Positions 27,217 through 37,079 are shown, counted from the stretch's first letter. The stretch is DNA of 64,000 nucleotides from Mangrovibacter plantisponsor (GCF_003182475.1 NZ_QGTS01000002.1:267749-331748); one strand, 5' to 3'. The notes: generated by a model not told the origin, from the letters alone. Numbers and translations are program-made.

Positions 27217-28767
27217 ATGTCCGAAGCGCGAAAATGGCGGGCAAAAAAACGGTTTCTGTTTTCAGTTTTCCCATTATGCGTGTTCGTTGTTTTTTTGTGT
27301 GTTTTTTCCTGGGGATACCGGGCGGTTCAACAAAGAGTCATTGATGATAGTGCGGCTATTATTCTTAACCGTGTTTCGGAAGTGGCGGCAGAGTTTCGTA
27401 GCGCGTTAGATCATCTTAATGACAAATATAGCGGCGTGAGTTGTACCCAGGATGTTGTCAGGCAACTAAAAAATGATTTATGGAAATATGAGTTTATTCG
27501 TGAAATTGGTATCACGCACCATGGTTTGATGACCTGTACCTCGTCTGGCGCGGTACTTCCTCCTGCTCATGTACCGGTTCCCCAGGTGGTTACACAAATT
27601 GGCACCGGGTTAATGTTTAATAACTCGACCTTGTTGGGTAAGGGAATTGCCACAGATGTGATAACCCGTGGCGACATTGTGTTGTTCATTTCCCCCATGA
27701 TGATGGAAACCATGGACCGCAATGTTCGTGAACATGGCCTGATGCTGTCGCTGGTGCAACAAGACACGGGCAAAGTTATTCGCCAGTCTGGTACGCTGCC
27801 GGCTGGCCGGTTACATGACAGGCTGGGCCTTAAGCGCAATGTGTATGGTATAGAACGCTGCGGGCCGCAGGGAAGTATTTGCGTGCGCATCAGTGCTGTG
27901 CTGAATGATGCGACAGATTTACCTGCCTGGGGCCTGGTTGCACTGGTTTGTACCGGGTTGGGCGCGGGTCTGGCGGCCAGTTACCTGCTGTTTTTCTACC
28001 GCCGCCGCCGGGTATCTATGGATGTTCGGCTGAAAAGAGCCATTCGCAATGAAAGCTTTTCGCTGGTCTACCAGCCGATTGTCCGCACGGTAACCGGCGA
28101 AATAGTGGGGTTTGAAGCACTGATACGCTGGCGGGATTCATTGCTGGGCGATGTCTCACCAGATACTTTTATTCCCCTGGCAGAACAGACCGGGCAGGTG
28201 CAGGCGATTACCCGGTTGGTTACGAAAATGGCCTTGCGGGAAATTAGCGATACGCTGAAAAAACATAATTTGTTCGTCAGCATTAATGTGATTCCGGATG
28301 ATATTCGCGATGTCACGTTTATCGATTATCTGAGCGAATCGGTGAATATCGTGGGCCTGTCGCCACAGCAAGTGGTGCTGGAAATCACAGAACGAGCTAA
28401 TGCTTCCACAGAAGATGTGGATAGTGGCATGCGTGTATTACGTAACCGTGGGTTCAGTATCGCTATTGATGATTTTGGCACCGGGTATTCAAATATATCC
28501 TGGCTCACCAGCAATAATTACGACAAGATTAAAATCGATAAATTTATTACCAATGCCATCGGCACTGATTCTATCAATAACAAAACATTGATGAACCTGA
28601 TAGTGCTGTTGCGGGAAATAGAAAAAGACATTGTGTTTGAAGGTGTGGAGCACCGTTATCAGGTGCATTTTATCTCCCGCGAAATCCCGAAATCCTTTTC
28701 CCAGGGCTGGTATTTTTATCGCCCGCTGGATAAAACTATGGCTGCGACAGTGGTTGCCAGCCATTAG
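27217..28767 (+). CDS. c-di-GMP phosphodiesterase with CSS sensor and EAL domain
   Basis: 516 residues from ATG 27217 (AAGGGGA upstream). Membrane segments at ~12-32 and ~238-260 bracket a periplasmic CSS-motif domain with cysteines at 76 and 107 (VSCTQD, MTCTSSG) and more at ~215 and 222, expected to form redox-sensitive disulfides. The cytoplasmic EAL domain begins near 275, with FEAL at 299-302, NVIPDDIRD, EITERA, IDDFGTGYSNISWL and KIDKFITN all present, so phosphodiesterase activity is likely. It would lower c-di-GMP and so affect adhesion and motility. Confidence 0.9.
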   Translation: MSEARKWRAKKRFLFSVFPLCVFVVFLCVFSWGYRAVQQRVIDDSAAIILNRVSEVAAEFRSALDHLNDKYSGVSCTQDVVRQLKNDLWKYEFIREIGITHHGLMTCTSSGAVLPPAHVPVPQVVTQIGTGLMFNNSTLLGKGIATDVITRGDIVLFISPMMMETMDRNVREHGLMLSLVQQDTGKVIRQSGTLPAGRLHDRLGLKRNVYGIERCGPQGSICVRISAVLNDATDLPAWGLVALVCTGLGAGLAASYLLFFYRRRRVSMDVRLKRAIRNESFSLVYQPIVRTVTGEIVGFEALIRWRDSLLGDVSPDTFIPLAEQTGQVQAITRLVTKMALREISDTLKKHNLFVSINVIPDDIRDVTFIDYLSESVNIVGLSPQQVVLEITERANASTEDVDSGMRVLRNRGFSIAIDDFGTGYSNISWLTSNNYDKIKIDKFITNAIGTDSINNKTLMNLIVLLREIEKDIVFEGVEHRYQVHFISREIPKSFSQGWYFYRPLDKTMAATVVASH

Positions 28768-28777
28768 CCCTGGTGGC

Positions 28778-28809
28778 TGTTCATGCCCTGGCAAACCGGG
28801 GCATGAACA
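28778..28809. terminator. Hairpin between convergent EAL and amidohydrolase genes
   Basis: An 11-bp perfect stem TGTTCATGCCC/GGGCATGAACA with a 10-base loop lies between the two convergent stops, suitable for both strands although the flanking T runs are poor. Confidence 0.6.
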
Positions 28810-28816
28810 AACCTGG

Positions 28817-30175
28817 TTAAACCTGGCGGATTATCTGCCTGGCGGCCGCCTGGTGTTTATTGATAAGTGCAGGAATATCCAGACCGGTAATTTCGCCATT
28901 GGTGACGCGCCATTCCCCAGCGACCATCACGCGGTCTGCCTGCTGGGCACCACACAATATCAGCGCGTCCAGGGGCGAATGGCTGCCGCTGAATGCCAGC
29001 CCTTGCGGGCGGAACAGTGCCAGGTCGGCCTGTTTGCCTGGTGCGATTTCACCAATATCTGTGCGGCCCAGCAAGCGGGCTGAGCCGGTGGTTGCCCAGC
29101 TAATGACGCGTTCCGGGGTGATAACCTCGGCACCATAGCGCAGGCGCTGCAAATACAGAGCCTGGCGTGCTTCGTACATCAGGTTGGATGCATCGTTAGA
29201 TGCAGAACCATCCACTCCCAGGCCTACCGGGCTGCCTGCCTGTTCCAGGTCCACGGTGGGGCAAATCCCGGAAGCCAGGCGCATATTGGACACCGGGCAA
29301 TGGCAAATCCCCACCTGAGCCGCACCCAGCCGGGCAATTTCTTGCTGGTCAAAATGAATGCCGTGCGCCAGCCAGACCCGGGAATTCAGCCAGCCCACAT
29401 CTTCAAGGTAATCTACACAACGTTGCCCAAAGTGTGACAGGCAGTATTGGGTTTCGTCATCGGTTTCGCCAAGGTGGGTGTGCAGGCGTACATCCAGCAC
29501 TTCTGCCTGGCGGGCAATTTCCTGCATTAATTCACGGGTAACTGAAAACGGGGAACAGGGAGCAAGGCCAATCTGGATATGCGCGCCCGGGCCGCGCTGG
29601 TGGTAGCGTTTAACTAACCGCAGGCTGTCTTCCAGAATGGTATCGCTGTCCTGAATGGTATGGCGCGGTGGCAGGCCACCCTGATCCTCGCCCAGATTCA
29701 TGGAACCGCGGGTGAGCAACGCGCGCATCCCTAACTGGTTAACGGCTTCAATTTGAATATCAATGGCAGATTCCAGCCCACCGGGGAATAAATAGTGGTG
29801 ATCGCTCACGGTGGTACAACCGGAAAGGAGTAACTCCGCCATTGCCACCTGGCTTGCCAGCGCCAGTGCTTCTGGTGTCAGCCGTGCCCAAACCGGGTAC
29901 AGCGTTTTCAGCCAGGGAAACAGGGGTTTGTTAACCACGGGTGCCCAGGCGCGGGTCAGGGTTTGGTAAAAGTGGTGGTGGGCATTAATTAACCCGGGCA
30001 GAACCACATGCTCGCGGGCATCAAACACGACATCACAAGGGCGTGTGGGTTGGCCACCTGCCGGGATGACTTCATCAACCAGACTACCTTCCACCACGAT
30101 ACCACCGAGGCCATCACAATGAGCGGGAAGGGCAATTGCCAGTGGGTTTTTTAACCAGATACGTTGAGCGGCCAT
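28817..30175 (-). CDS. 8-oxoguanine deaminase-like amidohydrolase
   Basis: 452 residues from ATG 30175 (AGGAG, 7 bases before). It is a subtype III amidohydrolase with metal ligands HHH (INAHHHFYQTLTRAW), HTHLGE, AHGIHFD and GVDGSASND. The WAPVVNKPLFPWLKTLYPVWA segment and LSGCTTVSDHHYLFPGG are typical of 8-oxoguanine deaminase and hydroxydechloroatrazine-type hydrolases. It probably deaminates an oxidised or substituted purine. The upstream in-frame ATG at 30223 is less likely because it lacks a ribosome site. An SDR gene follows upstream on the same strand. Confidence 0.85.
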   Translation of the reverse strand: MAAQRIWLKNPLAIALPAHCDGLGGIVVEGSLVDEVIPAGGQPTRPCDVVFDAREHVVLPGLINAHHHFYQTLTRAWAPVVNKPLFPWLKTLYPVWARLTPEALALASQVAMAELLLSGCTTVSDHHYLFPGGLESAIDIQIEAVNQLGMRALLTRGSMNLGEDQGGLPPRHTIQDSDTILEDSLRLVKRYHQRGPGAHIQIGLAPCSPFSVTRELMQEIARQAEVLDVRLHTHLGETDDETQYCLSHFGQRCVDYLEDVGWLNSRVWLAHGIHFDQQEIARLGAAQVGICHCPVSNMRLASGICPTVDLEQAGSPVGLGVDGSASNDASNLMYEARQALYLQRLRYGAEVITPERVISWATTGSARLLGRTDIGEIAPGKQADLALFRPQGLAFSGSHSPLDALILCGAQQADRVMVAGEWRVTNGEITGLDIPALINKHQAAARQIIRQV

Positions 30176-30322
30176 GAGTGGCTCCTGTCTGTATTCACGC
30201 GCAAAATACGCGCTGTTAAACAAAGGGTGAGCCAGCTCAGTTATGCCCTGTCTGCTGATCCAGGGGTTCAGGTGAACAGGGCGATATTAAAGTGTTTGCC
30301 AGAAAAGGCAAGCGAGGGGTAG

Positions 30323-31063
30323 TCAGTAACGAACCAGGCCACCATCCACGGCGTACTGGCTGCCCGTGACATAGCTTGCGTCATCAGACAAGAGAAACAA
30401 AGCAACGGCTGCAGCCTCACCGGCTGTACCGGCTCGTTGTAATGGCACCTGGCTTACCACAAAATCCTCAAATGCCTGCCTGGCCTGTTCAGGCAAAAAA
30501 TGGCGAAAGTTGGTGTCAATTGGGCCAGGAACCAGAACATTGGCACGAATATGCCGTGGTCCGAGGGCTGAAGCCCAACTGCGTACCATGGCAACCAGCG
30601 CGCCTTTAGTGGCAGCGTATAAGCTGGTGGCAGCAGCACCTTCATAAACCGAGGAAGACGCGGTTACCAGTACAGATGCACCGGGGTTTAAGTATGGCGA
30701 CAGCGCAGCCAGTTGCAGCATGGGCCCGCGCACATTGGCGTTCATCATGCTGTCAAATGCGCTGGCTGTGATTTCTTCTGGCGCGCTGAGCTCAGCAAAC
30801 CCGGCATTAAGCCACAGGCCATCGAGTTTTCCCCAGTTCGCCACCTGGTGTGCCAGTGCATCTACATCCGCCACTTGCGCGGCATCGTTACGCAGAACCT
30901 GAGTGCGCTGGCCCAGTTGTTGTTGTGCCAGAGCAATACGTTGCGGGTTCAGCCCGGTTGCCATCACATTGCCACCTTCGGCAATGATCTTGCCTGCACC
31001 CGCCAGACCCATGCCACTGGTGGCACCGGTAATCAGAATATTTTTGCCGGAAAAACGCCCCAT
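30323..31063 (-). CDS. SDR-family oxidoreductase
   Basis: 246 residues, classical short-chain dehydrogenase: nucleotide motif TGATSGMG, structural NAG (LNAGFAEL), catalytic Ser and YxxxK (SLYAATKG) and PGPIDTNF, ending in TGSQYAVDGGLVRY. AGGAGAAAAAG precedes the ATG. It is divergent from the small ACT-like gene and lies 147 bases upstream of the amidohydrolase gene. The substrate is unknown. Confidence 0.9.
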   Translation of the reverse strand: MGRFSGKNILITGATSGMGLAGAGKIIAEGGNVMATGLNPQRIALAQQQLGQRTQVLRNDAAQVADVDALAHQVANWGKLDGLWLNAGFAELSAPEEITASAFDSMMNANVRGPMLQLAALSPYLNPGASVLVTASSSVYEGAAATSLYAATKGALVAMVRSWASALGPRHIRANVLVPGPIDTNFRHFLPEQARQAFEDFVVSQVPLQRAGTAGEAAAVALFLLSDDASYVTGSQYAVDGGLVRY

Positions 31064-31187
31064 CTTTTTCTCCTGTTATGCGAAACAACATCCGTCATCA
31101 TAATGGGCTATTTTTGTGTTGACCGGTGGCATGTAGTGCGGTTTATGTTTACTGTCCTGAATAAAGAGTGATTAAACAGGAGAGACA

Positions 31188-31592
31188 ATGTCTGGAGAAA
31201 CCAACCTGGAACGCCTGCTGGCTTCTGCGTCACCGCGCCATAACCCTGGCCGCTATGTTTTTTGCACGACAAATACGCTGCCTGAACAGTTAGCGACTCA
31301 CGCAGTGGTTGTGGTGCGTGAACAGGAGGGCATTACGCTGGTATTACCGGAGGATATAGCCCGCGAATCCGGCTTCCCGTGCAACTATGTGGCCGCCTGG
31401 ATAACCCTGGAAGTGCACTCATCTCTGGAGGCCGTTGGGCTGACGGCGGCGTTTTCGCAGGCGCTGGCCGCCCAAAAAATAAGCTGCAATGTGGTGGCCG
31501 GTTTCTATCACGACCACCTGTTTGTTGCCGCTGAAGATGCAGAGCGTGCGTTAAGTGTTCTGCAAAACTTAGGTAAAAGTACAACCTGTTAA
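31188..31592 (+). CDS. Small ACT-domain-like protein
   Basis: 134 residues. The C-terminal half, from AAWITLEVHSSLEAVGLTAAFSQALAAQKISCNVVAGFYHDHLFVAAEDAERALSVLQNL, has the beta-alpha-beta pattern of ACT-like ligand-binding domains. This pattern is found in small stand-alone proteins of unknown role. GGAGAG is the ribosome site. It stands alone between the divergent SDR and the convergent LysR gene. Confidence 0.8.
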   Translation: MSGETNLERLLASASPRHNPGRYVFCTTNTLPEQLATHAVVVVREQEGITLVLPEDIARESGFPCNYVAAWITLEVHSSLEAVGLTAAFSQALAAQKISCNVVAGFYHDHLFVAAEDAERALSVLQNLGKSTTC

Positions 31593-31633
31593 GGTATGAA
31601 TAATGGGTTGGGAACTGGAATACCTTTTCCCCA

Positions 31634-32557
31634 TTAACGCCTCACCATATTAATTTGCTGGGTAATAAACGCACTGCGGAAATATTCGCGCAGTGCCAGC
31701 ATGGCAGGCGTGAACTCGGTATCGTTGCGCCAGGCCAGGCCAACCCCCATTGGGTGCACGTTATTCACCAGCGAGCGGGTTTCAATACGCCGCCCTTCTA
31801 AAGACCACGGGCGGTAAACCAGGTCAGACAATATTGCGATGCCTGAACCGTTGGCGACCATGCTGCGCACGGCTTCAACGGAGCTGGTGCGCAATATAAT
31901 ATCCGGGCGAAACCCGGCTTCCTCCCAGTAGCGCATGGCGCTGTCTGCGGCTTCATCTACTGTCAGCATGATAAATGGCTCGCCAGCAACGTCTTCCAGC
32001 GTAACTTGTGACTTAGCACAGAGCGGGTGGTGCGAAGGCAACCACAAACGCCGGGTGGAGTTAAACAGCGTTTCTGCGTAGATATCCTGGTGGCGTAAGT
32101 TACCGGTCAGCACCAGTGCCATGTCCAGTGAGTGGTCCAGCAACCCCTGCTCAATATCCTGGCGCTCATACTCAAACAGTTGAATATCAATATGTGGGTA
32201 GTCCTGCGCCAGGCGCTGCAAATGGAAAGGTAAAAAATAACCAATAACTGTGTAACTGGCTGCCAGACGCAGGGTTCCCCGCACGCCGTTGTCGTTAACC
32301 GGCACACTGCGCACCGCGTTATCGACAGTTTGCAAAATGGTGTAGGCATGGTTGAGAAAGTGATTGCCGTGCTCGGTCAGCACCATGCCATGCACGGAGC
32401 GGGAAAACAGCTTTTTCCCCAACAGTTGCTCCAGTTCCTTAATCGCGCCCGTTACGGCAGATTGCGAAATGTTCAGGTGAACGGCGGCGAGTGAGATTTG
32501 CCCCATCTCTGCCGTGGCAACAAAATAACGAACCTGGCGCAAGGTTAGCATCAACAT
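31634..32557 (-). CDS. LysR-family regulator, likely of the pxp cluster
   Basis: 307 residues: an N-terminal winged helix-turn-helix (LRQVRYFVATAEMGQISLAAVHLNISQSAVTGAIKELEQLLGKKLF) and a type 2 periplasmic-binding-like effector domain. GAGG precedes ATG 32557. It is divergent from pxpA with a 155-bp AT-rich gap, the usual arrangement for a LysR activator and its target operon. The inducer is probably the lactam or amide processed by the cluster. Confidence 0.9.
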   Translation of the reverse strand: MLMLTLRQVRYFVATAEMGQISLAAVHLNISQSAVTGAIKELEQLLGKKLFSRSVHGMVLTEHGNHFLNHAYTILQTVDNAVRSVPVNDNGVRGTLRLAASYTVIGYFLPFHLQRLAQDYPHIDIQLFEYERQDIEQGLLDHSLDMALVLTGNLRHQDIYAETLFNSTRRLWLPSHHPLCAKSQVTLEDVAGEPFIMLTVDEAADSAMRYWEEAGFRPDIILRTSSVEAVRSMVANGSGIAILSDLVYRPWSLEGRRIETRSLVNNVHPMGVGLAWRNDTEFTPAMLALREYFRSAFITQQINMVRR

Positions 32558-32712
32558 CGTCCTCTGTATTATGGGTGCGCGCGGCTTAAAAGGCTGTGTG
32601 AGTTAAGCCTTCTGATTTTCTGATATTACGCCATCTAAAAATACTACTTTCCGAACGAAAATAAATACTCATATATTAAATAAACAACTCCTGCGATAAA
32701 TAAGAAATATAT

Positions 32713-33483
32713 ATGATGAAAAGAGTAGACATTAACTCAGATATAGGTGAAAGCTTTGGCTCATGGGTGATTGGCGATGGTGTGGATGACGCATTAATGT
32801 CAGTTATCAGCTCTGCTAATATTGCCACTGGTTTTCATGCCGGTGATCCAAATATTATGCGCAAAACAATTGAGCAGGCGAAAATAAATAATGTGGCAAT
32901 TGGCGCACACCCGGGGTTTCGTGATTTACAGGGGTTTGGGCGGCGCCATTTATCTATCCCTGCGAGTGAGTTAATCAACGATATTATTTACCAGTTAGGT
33001 GCGTTACGGGAATTTGCCAGTTTGTCTGGCTTGCCATTGCAGCATATAAAACCCCACGGTGCATTGTATATGCACCTGGCGCGTGATGAAGCTGCGGCGC
33101 AACAGTTTGTGGAAACATTACACCAACTGGACAGCAAACTCTGCCTGTACTGCATGGAAAATACTGCAGTCTGGCGTTCGGCGCAGCAACTTGGGCAGCC
33201 TGTGGTTACCGAGTTTTATGCAGACAGAGCCTATGATGATCAAGGCGTTATCGTTTTCACCCGCAATACCGGGCACCTGAAAGTGCAGGATATTGTCGAT
33301 AAAGTTCTCCTGGCATGCCTTGAAGGGAAAGTGAAAACAGTAACCGATAATATTATCCCAATTAATTTTGATTCTATTTGTATTCATAGCGACACCCCTG
33401 GTGCTCTGGAAATTATTAGTGCGGTAAAAACGGCACTCATTCACCACGGTGTGGAAATTGCCTCCCCGAGTGCGGCGAAATAA
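32713..33483 (+). CDS. pxpA: LamB/YcsF family protein, 5-oxoprolinase subunit A
   Basis: 256 residues. The diagnostic [13 protein letters not shown] at residues 5-17, [47 protein letters not shown] and [12 protein letters not shown] identify the PxpA family. In bacteria PxpABC hydrolyses 5-oxoproline with ATP. It heads a six-gene operon that also contains biotin carboxylase parts, so the actual substrate may be another lactam or amide that is first carboxylated. Confidence 0.9.
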   Translation: MMKRVDINSDIGESFGSWVIGDGVDDALMSVISSANIATGFHAGDPNIMRKTIEQAKINNVAIGAHPGFRDLQGFGRRHLSIPASELINDIIYQLGALREFASLSGLPLQHIKPHGALYMHLARDEAAAQQFVETLHQLDSKLCLYCMENTAVWRSAQQLGQPVVTEFYADRAYDDQGVIVFTRNTGHLKVQDIVDKVLLACLEGKVKTVTDNIIPINFDSICIHSDTPGALEIISAVKTALIHHGVEIASPSAAK

Positions 33484-33502
33484 ATATAACCTGGAGAAAA
33501 AT

Positions 33503-33754
33503 ATGTCTGATTTTGAAGTGGTATCACCTCTGCCTGGTGTTTTTTATCACCAGCCATCACCAGACGCCAAACCTTTTGTTGAACCCGGCCAGGTAGTGTC
33601 TGCAGATACGGTTATTGGCTTAATTGAAGTGATGAAACAATTTAGCGAAGTGTTTGCTGAAGTGGAAGGCACGATAACAGAAATAGCGATACAAAATGGT
33701 GATGCCATCGAGCCCGGGCAAACGATAGCCATAATAAAAACCGATAATGCATAA
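33503..33754 (+). CDS. Biotin carboxyl carrier-like protein
   Basis: 83 residues, just the biotinyl domain without the long N-terminal part of AccB. The biotin-attachment motif is EVMKQ, with Lys45 as the predicted biotinylation site. The fold strands are clear (VVSPLPGVFYHQP; VVSADTVIGLIE; GTITEIAIQNGDAIEPGQTIAII). ATG 33503 follows GGAG. It serves the biotin carboxylase encoded directly downstream. Confidence 0.9.
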   Translation: MSDFEVVSPLPGVFYHQPSPDAKPFVEPGQVVSADTVIGLIEVMKQFSEVFAEVEGTITEIAIQNGDAIEPGQTIAIIKTDNA

Positions 33755-33770
33755 CCACCCTGGAGGAAAT

Positions 33771-35171
33771 ATGGCAGGCAAAATAACAAAACTGCTGGTT
33801 GCTAACCGTGGGGAAATTGCTGTGCGCATTATTCGTGCAGCACAGGCATTGGGTATTCCTGTGGTTGCAGCCTGCAGTGAAGCAGATAAAGACAGCCTTG
33901 CGGCTCACCTGGCAGATGAAACAGTGATTATTGGCCCGGTGCAGGCATCACAAAGCTATTTGAATATTAACGCGTTACTGAACGCAGCAACCCAAAGTGG
34001 CGCTAACGCCATTCACCCCGGGTACGGGTTTTTGTCTGAGAATGCGCAGTTTGCAGAGCGCGTGGAACAGGCCGGGCTGATTTTTGTGGGGCCGGATGCG
34101 CAAACGATTCGTGTTATGGGCGATAAAGCCGCGGCCCGCCGCACTGCCGCTGAAGCTGGTGTCCCTGTGGTGCCGGGCTCCCGAGTGCTGGAAACGGTCC
34201 AGGCAGCCCAGGCCCATGCTGCACAGATTGGTTACCCCTGCATGATCAAAGCGGCGGCTGGTGGTGGTGGCAGAGGCATTCGCGTGGTAGACAACGACGA
34301 CGCTCTCGCCAGGGAATTCCCCGTTGCACAAAGTGAATCCAAAGCGGCATTCGGTTCCAGCGCAGTATACCTGGAGCGGTTTATTGCCCGGGCCCGCCAT
34401 GTTGAAGTGCAGATCCTGGGTGATGGCGAGCATGTCGTTCACCTGTTTGACCGGGAGTGTTCTCTGCAACGGCGGCGGCAAAAAATGTTCGAAGAAGCGC
34501 CTTCACCGGCGCTGAGTGACGAACAGCGAAAAACCTTGTGTGACAGTGCGCTGCAATTAGCCCGGCATTTGCGTTACCGGGGGGCAGGTACCCTGGAATA
34601 CCTGTTTGATGAGGTGCGTGGCGAATTTTGCTTTATTGAAATGAACACCCGTATTCAGGTAGAGCACCCGGTAACGGAAATGGTTACGGGTGTGGATTTA
34701 GTACAGTGGATGTTACGCATTGCCAATGGTGAACCTCTGACGCTGGCGCAGGAGGATATCACTCTGCATGGCAGTGCCTGTGAAATGCGTATTAACGCCG
34801 AAGACCCGGACAAAAACTTCTTTCCCTGCCCGGGGGTGATTGAAGGCGTGGTCTGGCCGGGCGGTGAAGGTGTACGCGTAGACAGCCATGTGTATAGCGG
34901 TTACCGCATTCCTCCCTGGTATGATTCTTTGCTGGCGAAAGTGATTACCTGGGGAGAGAGCCGCCCGCAGGCCCTGGAGAGAGCCCGGCAGGCACTGGGT
35001 TCCCTGGAACTGCGCGGTGTGAAAAACACGGCTTCGCTACATAAATGGTTGCTGAGCCTTCCACAACTGGAAGCTGGCGAATTTACCACAACCACGCTCG
35101 AACAGTGGCTGGCGGAGCGCAACCAGAGTGCGTCCACGCCTGCCGGGGAGGTGCGCCGTTATGGCCAATAA
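33771..35171 (+). CDS. Biotin carboxylase (AccC-like subunit)
   Basis: 466 residues. The full AccC architecture is seen: N-terminal LLVANRGEIAVRIIRAAQALGI, HPGYGFLSENAQFAE, ATP-grasp glycine loop AAAGGGGRGIRV, RHVEVQILGDGEHVVHLFDRECSLQRR, and EMNTRIQVEHPVTEMVTGVDLVQW. It carboxylates biotin on the preceding carrier using ATP and bicarbonate. No accA or accD carboxyltransferase is nearby. PxpB and PxpC, which resemble the carboxyltransferase half of urea carboxylase, follow and overlap by 11 bases, so the product is unlikely to serve fatty-acid synthesis. Confidence 0.92.
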   Translation: MAGKITKLLVANRGEIAVRIIRAAQALGIPVVAACSEADKDSLAAHLADETVIIGPVQASQSYLNINALLNAATQSGANAIHPGYGFLSENAQFAERVEQAGLIFVGPDAQTIRVMGDKAAARRTAAEAGVPVVPGSRVLETVQAAQAHAAQIGYPCMIKAAAGGGGRGIRVVDNDDALAREFPVAQSESKAAFGSSAVYLERFIARARHVEVQILGDGEHVVHLFDRECSLQRRRQKMFEEAPSPALSDEQRKTLCDSALQLARHLRYRGAGTLEYLFDEVRGEFCFIEMNTRIQVEHPVTEMVTGVDLVQWMLRIANGEPLTLAQEDITLHGSACEMRINAEDPDKNFFPCPGVIEGVVWPGGEGVRVDSHVYSGYRIPPWYDSLLAKVITWGESRPQALERARQALGSLELRGVKNTASLHKWLLSLPQLEAGEFTTTTLEQWLAERNQSASTPAGEVRRYGQ

Positions 35172-36045
35172 CCCAATTCGTTACTCATTTGGCGGCGATG
35201 AGCACCTTTTCGCCGAAATTGACCGGGGAATGTCTTTGCAGGCTTTTTTCCGGGGGCTGAAACTGACGCGGGCGCTGGAAGCCCTTCAGTTACCTGGTGT
35301 GCTGGATATTTGCCTGGCGAATGCCTCTTTTCAGGTGCGTTTTAACCCGGATGTCCTCGACCCTTATGTGCTGCTGGAACAACTGCAGGCACTGGAAGCA
35401 GGACGTAGTGGGGAGGCCGACACCCTGGAAACCCGGATCATTGAGGTTCCGGTGTTTTACAACGACCCCTGGACACACGAAACGCTGATGCGCTTTCGTG
35501 ACCGCCACCAGGCGCCGGAAGGCAGTGATCTGGATTACGCGGCAGAGATTAACGGGTTTGCAGACAGCGCAGAGTTCATTGCCGCTCACAGCAACACGCC
35601 CTGGTTTGTTTCGATGGTGGGGTTTGTTTCTGGCCTGCCATTTATGTACCAAATGGTTGAACGGCAAAAGCAGTTACAGGTGCCGAAATACCTGCGCCCA
35701 CGCACCGATACCCCCGGGTTGTCTTTAGGCCATGGCGGGTGTTTCAGCTGCATTTACTCGGTGCGCGGCGCAGGTGGCTACCAGTTGTTTGGCATTACGC
35801 CAATGCCCATCTATGACCCGGCGCAACGGTTGGGGTATCTCAAACAGGACATGGTGTTTTTCAAAGCGGGGGACATTGTGCAGTTTCGCCCGGTGGACCG
35901 GGCAGCCTATGACGCACTGTGTGAAGAGGTTCAACGCGGCGAGTTCACGCCACGAATCCGTGAAGTGACTTTTGCGCTGGCAGATTTTCTTAACGACCCA
36001 CAAGGGTATCCTCAGCAACTAAAAAGGGGGCTGTATGACCATTAA
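35161..36045 (+). CDS. pxpB: 5-oxoprolinase subunit B (KipI-like)
   Basis: 294 residues from ATG 35161, with GGGGAGGT upstream. It contains the family blocks YSFGGDEHLFAEI, VPVFYNDPWTHE, NTPWFVSMVGFVSGLPFMYQM and the glycine-rich LGHGGCFSCIYSVRGAGGYQLFGITPMPIYDP. It is longer than the usual ~220 residues of E. coli YbgJ. PxpB and PxpC form one functional unit in 5-oxoprolinase, and their homologues form the carboxyltransferase part of urea carboxylase. It overlaps pxpC by 11 bases. Confidence 0.9.
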   Translation: MANNPIRYSFGGDEHLFAEIDRGMSLQAFFRGLKLTRALEALQLPGVLDICLANASFQVRFNPDVLDPYVLLEQLQALEAGRSGEADTLETRIIEVPVFYNDPWTHETLMRFRDRHQAPEGSDLDYAAEINGFADSAEFIAAHSNTPWFVSMVGFVSGLPFMYQMVERQKQLQVPKYLRPRTDTPGLSLGHGGCFSCIYSVRGAGGYQLFGITPMPIYDPAQRLGYLKQDMVFFKAGDIVQFRPVDRAAYDALCEEVQRGEFTPRIREVTFALADFLNDPQGYPQQLKRGLYDH

Positions 36046-37015
36046 TGTTATCAAGCCTGGCCTTGCCACCACAGTGCAGGATACCGGAAGGGAAGGGTAC
36101 TACCACCTGGGGATACCGCCTTCTGGCGCGCTGGACCCCTATTCTATGCAGATGGCGAATTTGCTGGTGGGCAACAACCCGGATGACGCCGTGCTGGAAA
36201 TGACGCTGCTGGGCCCGGAATTGCAGTTTACTGAAAATACCCTGGTGGCCGTATGCGGTGCGGGCATGGTGCCCTTGGTGGATAACCAGCCAGCCAACAA
36301 CAACACCGCCTTGCTTATCGCTGCCGGGCAGCGCCTGCGTTTTGCCCCGGCGCGCCAGGGTTGCCGGGCGTATCTGGCGGTAGCGGGCGGGATTGATGTT
36401 CCGCTGGTGTCAGGTAGCCGTTCAACTTATACGCTCGGTGCGCTGGGTGGTTACCAGGGCAGGCGCCTCGCCGCAGGGGATTCGTTGCCCGTGTTGCCAG
36501 TAACGGCGGAGCGCTTGCAGCTTGAAGGCAAAACAGTACCGGAAGATTTACTTACGGCATTCCCGAAATCAGTCACATTGCGGATGCTGCCCGGGCTGTA
36601 TATCCACCGCCTGACTGAGGCCGCCATCGATAACTTTTTTGCCGATACCTGGCATGTCAGCACCGAAGCCGACCGAACCGGTTACCGGCTGAAAGGTGGC
36701 ACACCGTTAACGTTTAAACCGGAAGAGCCACCTTTTGGCGCAGGCTCAGACCCTTCGAACATTGTTGATGCCTGTTACCCCATTGGCTCTGTGCAGGTGC
36801 CTGGCGGGCTGGAACCCATTGTCCTGCTGCGTGATGCCGTTTCTGGTGGCGGGTATATGACACTGGGTACGGTGATTAGCTGTGACCTGCCCATCCTTGG
36901 GCAATTACAGCCTAATCAACAGGTGCAGTTTATCCCTGTCACGCTGGAAGAGGCACTGGCTGCCCGCCGCGCATCACAACACCGGCTGGCTGAGCTTACT
37001 CAGGCGTTGCGTTAA
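36035..37015 (+). CDS. pxpC: 5-oxoprolinase subunit C (KipA-like)
   Basis: 326 residues of the biotin-dependent carboxylase-like KipA/YbgK family: VIKPGLATTVQDTGREGYYHLGIPPSGALDP at the N-terminus, LEMTLLGPELQF, GCRAYLAVAGGIDVP and GSRSTYTLGALGG, then EADRTGYRLKGG and SDPSNIVDACYPIGSVQVPGG. All typical blocks are present. It is translationally coupled to pxpB. Confidence 0.92.
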   Translation: MTINVIKPGLATTVQDTGREGYYHLGIPPSGALDPYSMQMANLLVGNNPDDAVLEMTLLGPELQFTENTLVAVCGAGMVPLVDNQPANNNTALLIAAGQRLRFAPARQGCRAYLAVAGGIDVPLVSGSRSTYTLGALGGYQGRRLAAGDSLPVLPVTAERLQLEGKTVPEDLLTAFPKSVTLRMLPGLYIHRLTEAAIDNFFADTWHVSTEADRTGYRLKGGTPLTFKPEEPPFGAGSDPSNIVDACYPIGSVQVPGGLEPIVLLRDAVSGGGYMTLGTVISCDLPILGQLQPNQQVQFIPVTLEEALAARRASQHRLAELTQALR

Positions 37016-37079
37016 CCCTGCCCGGGGTGCAGGCCCCGCGGCATATATCACTGGTCTCTACTCGTATCAGGAGGTTGCT

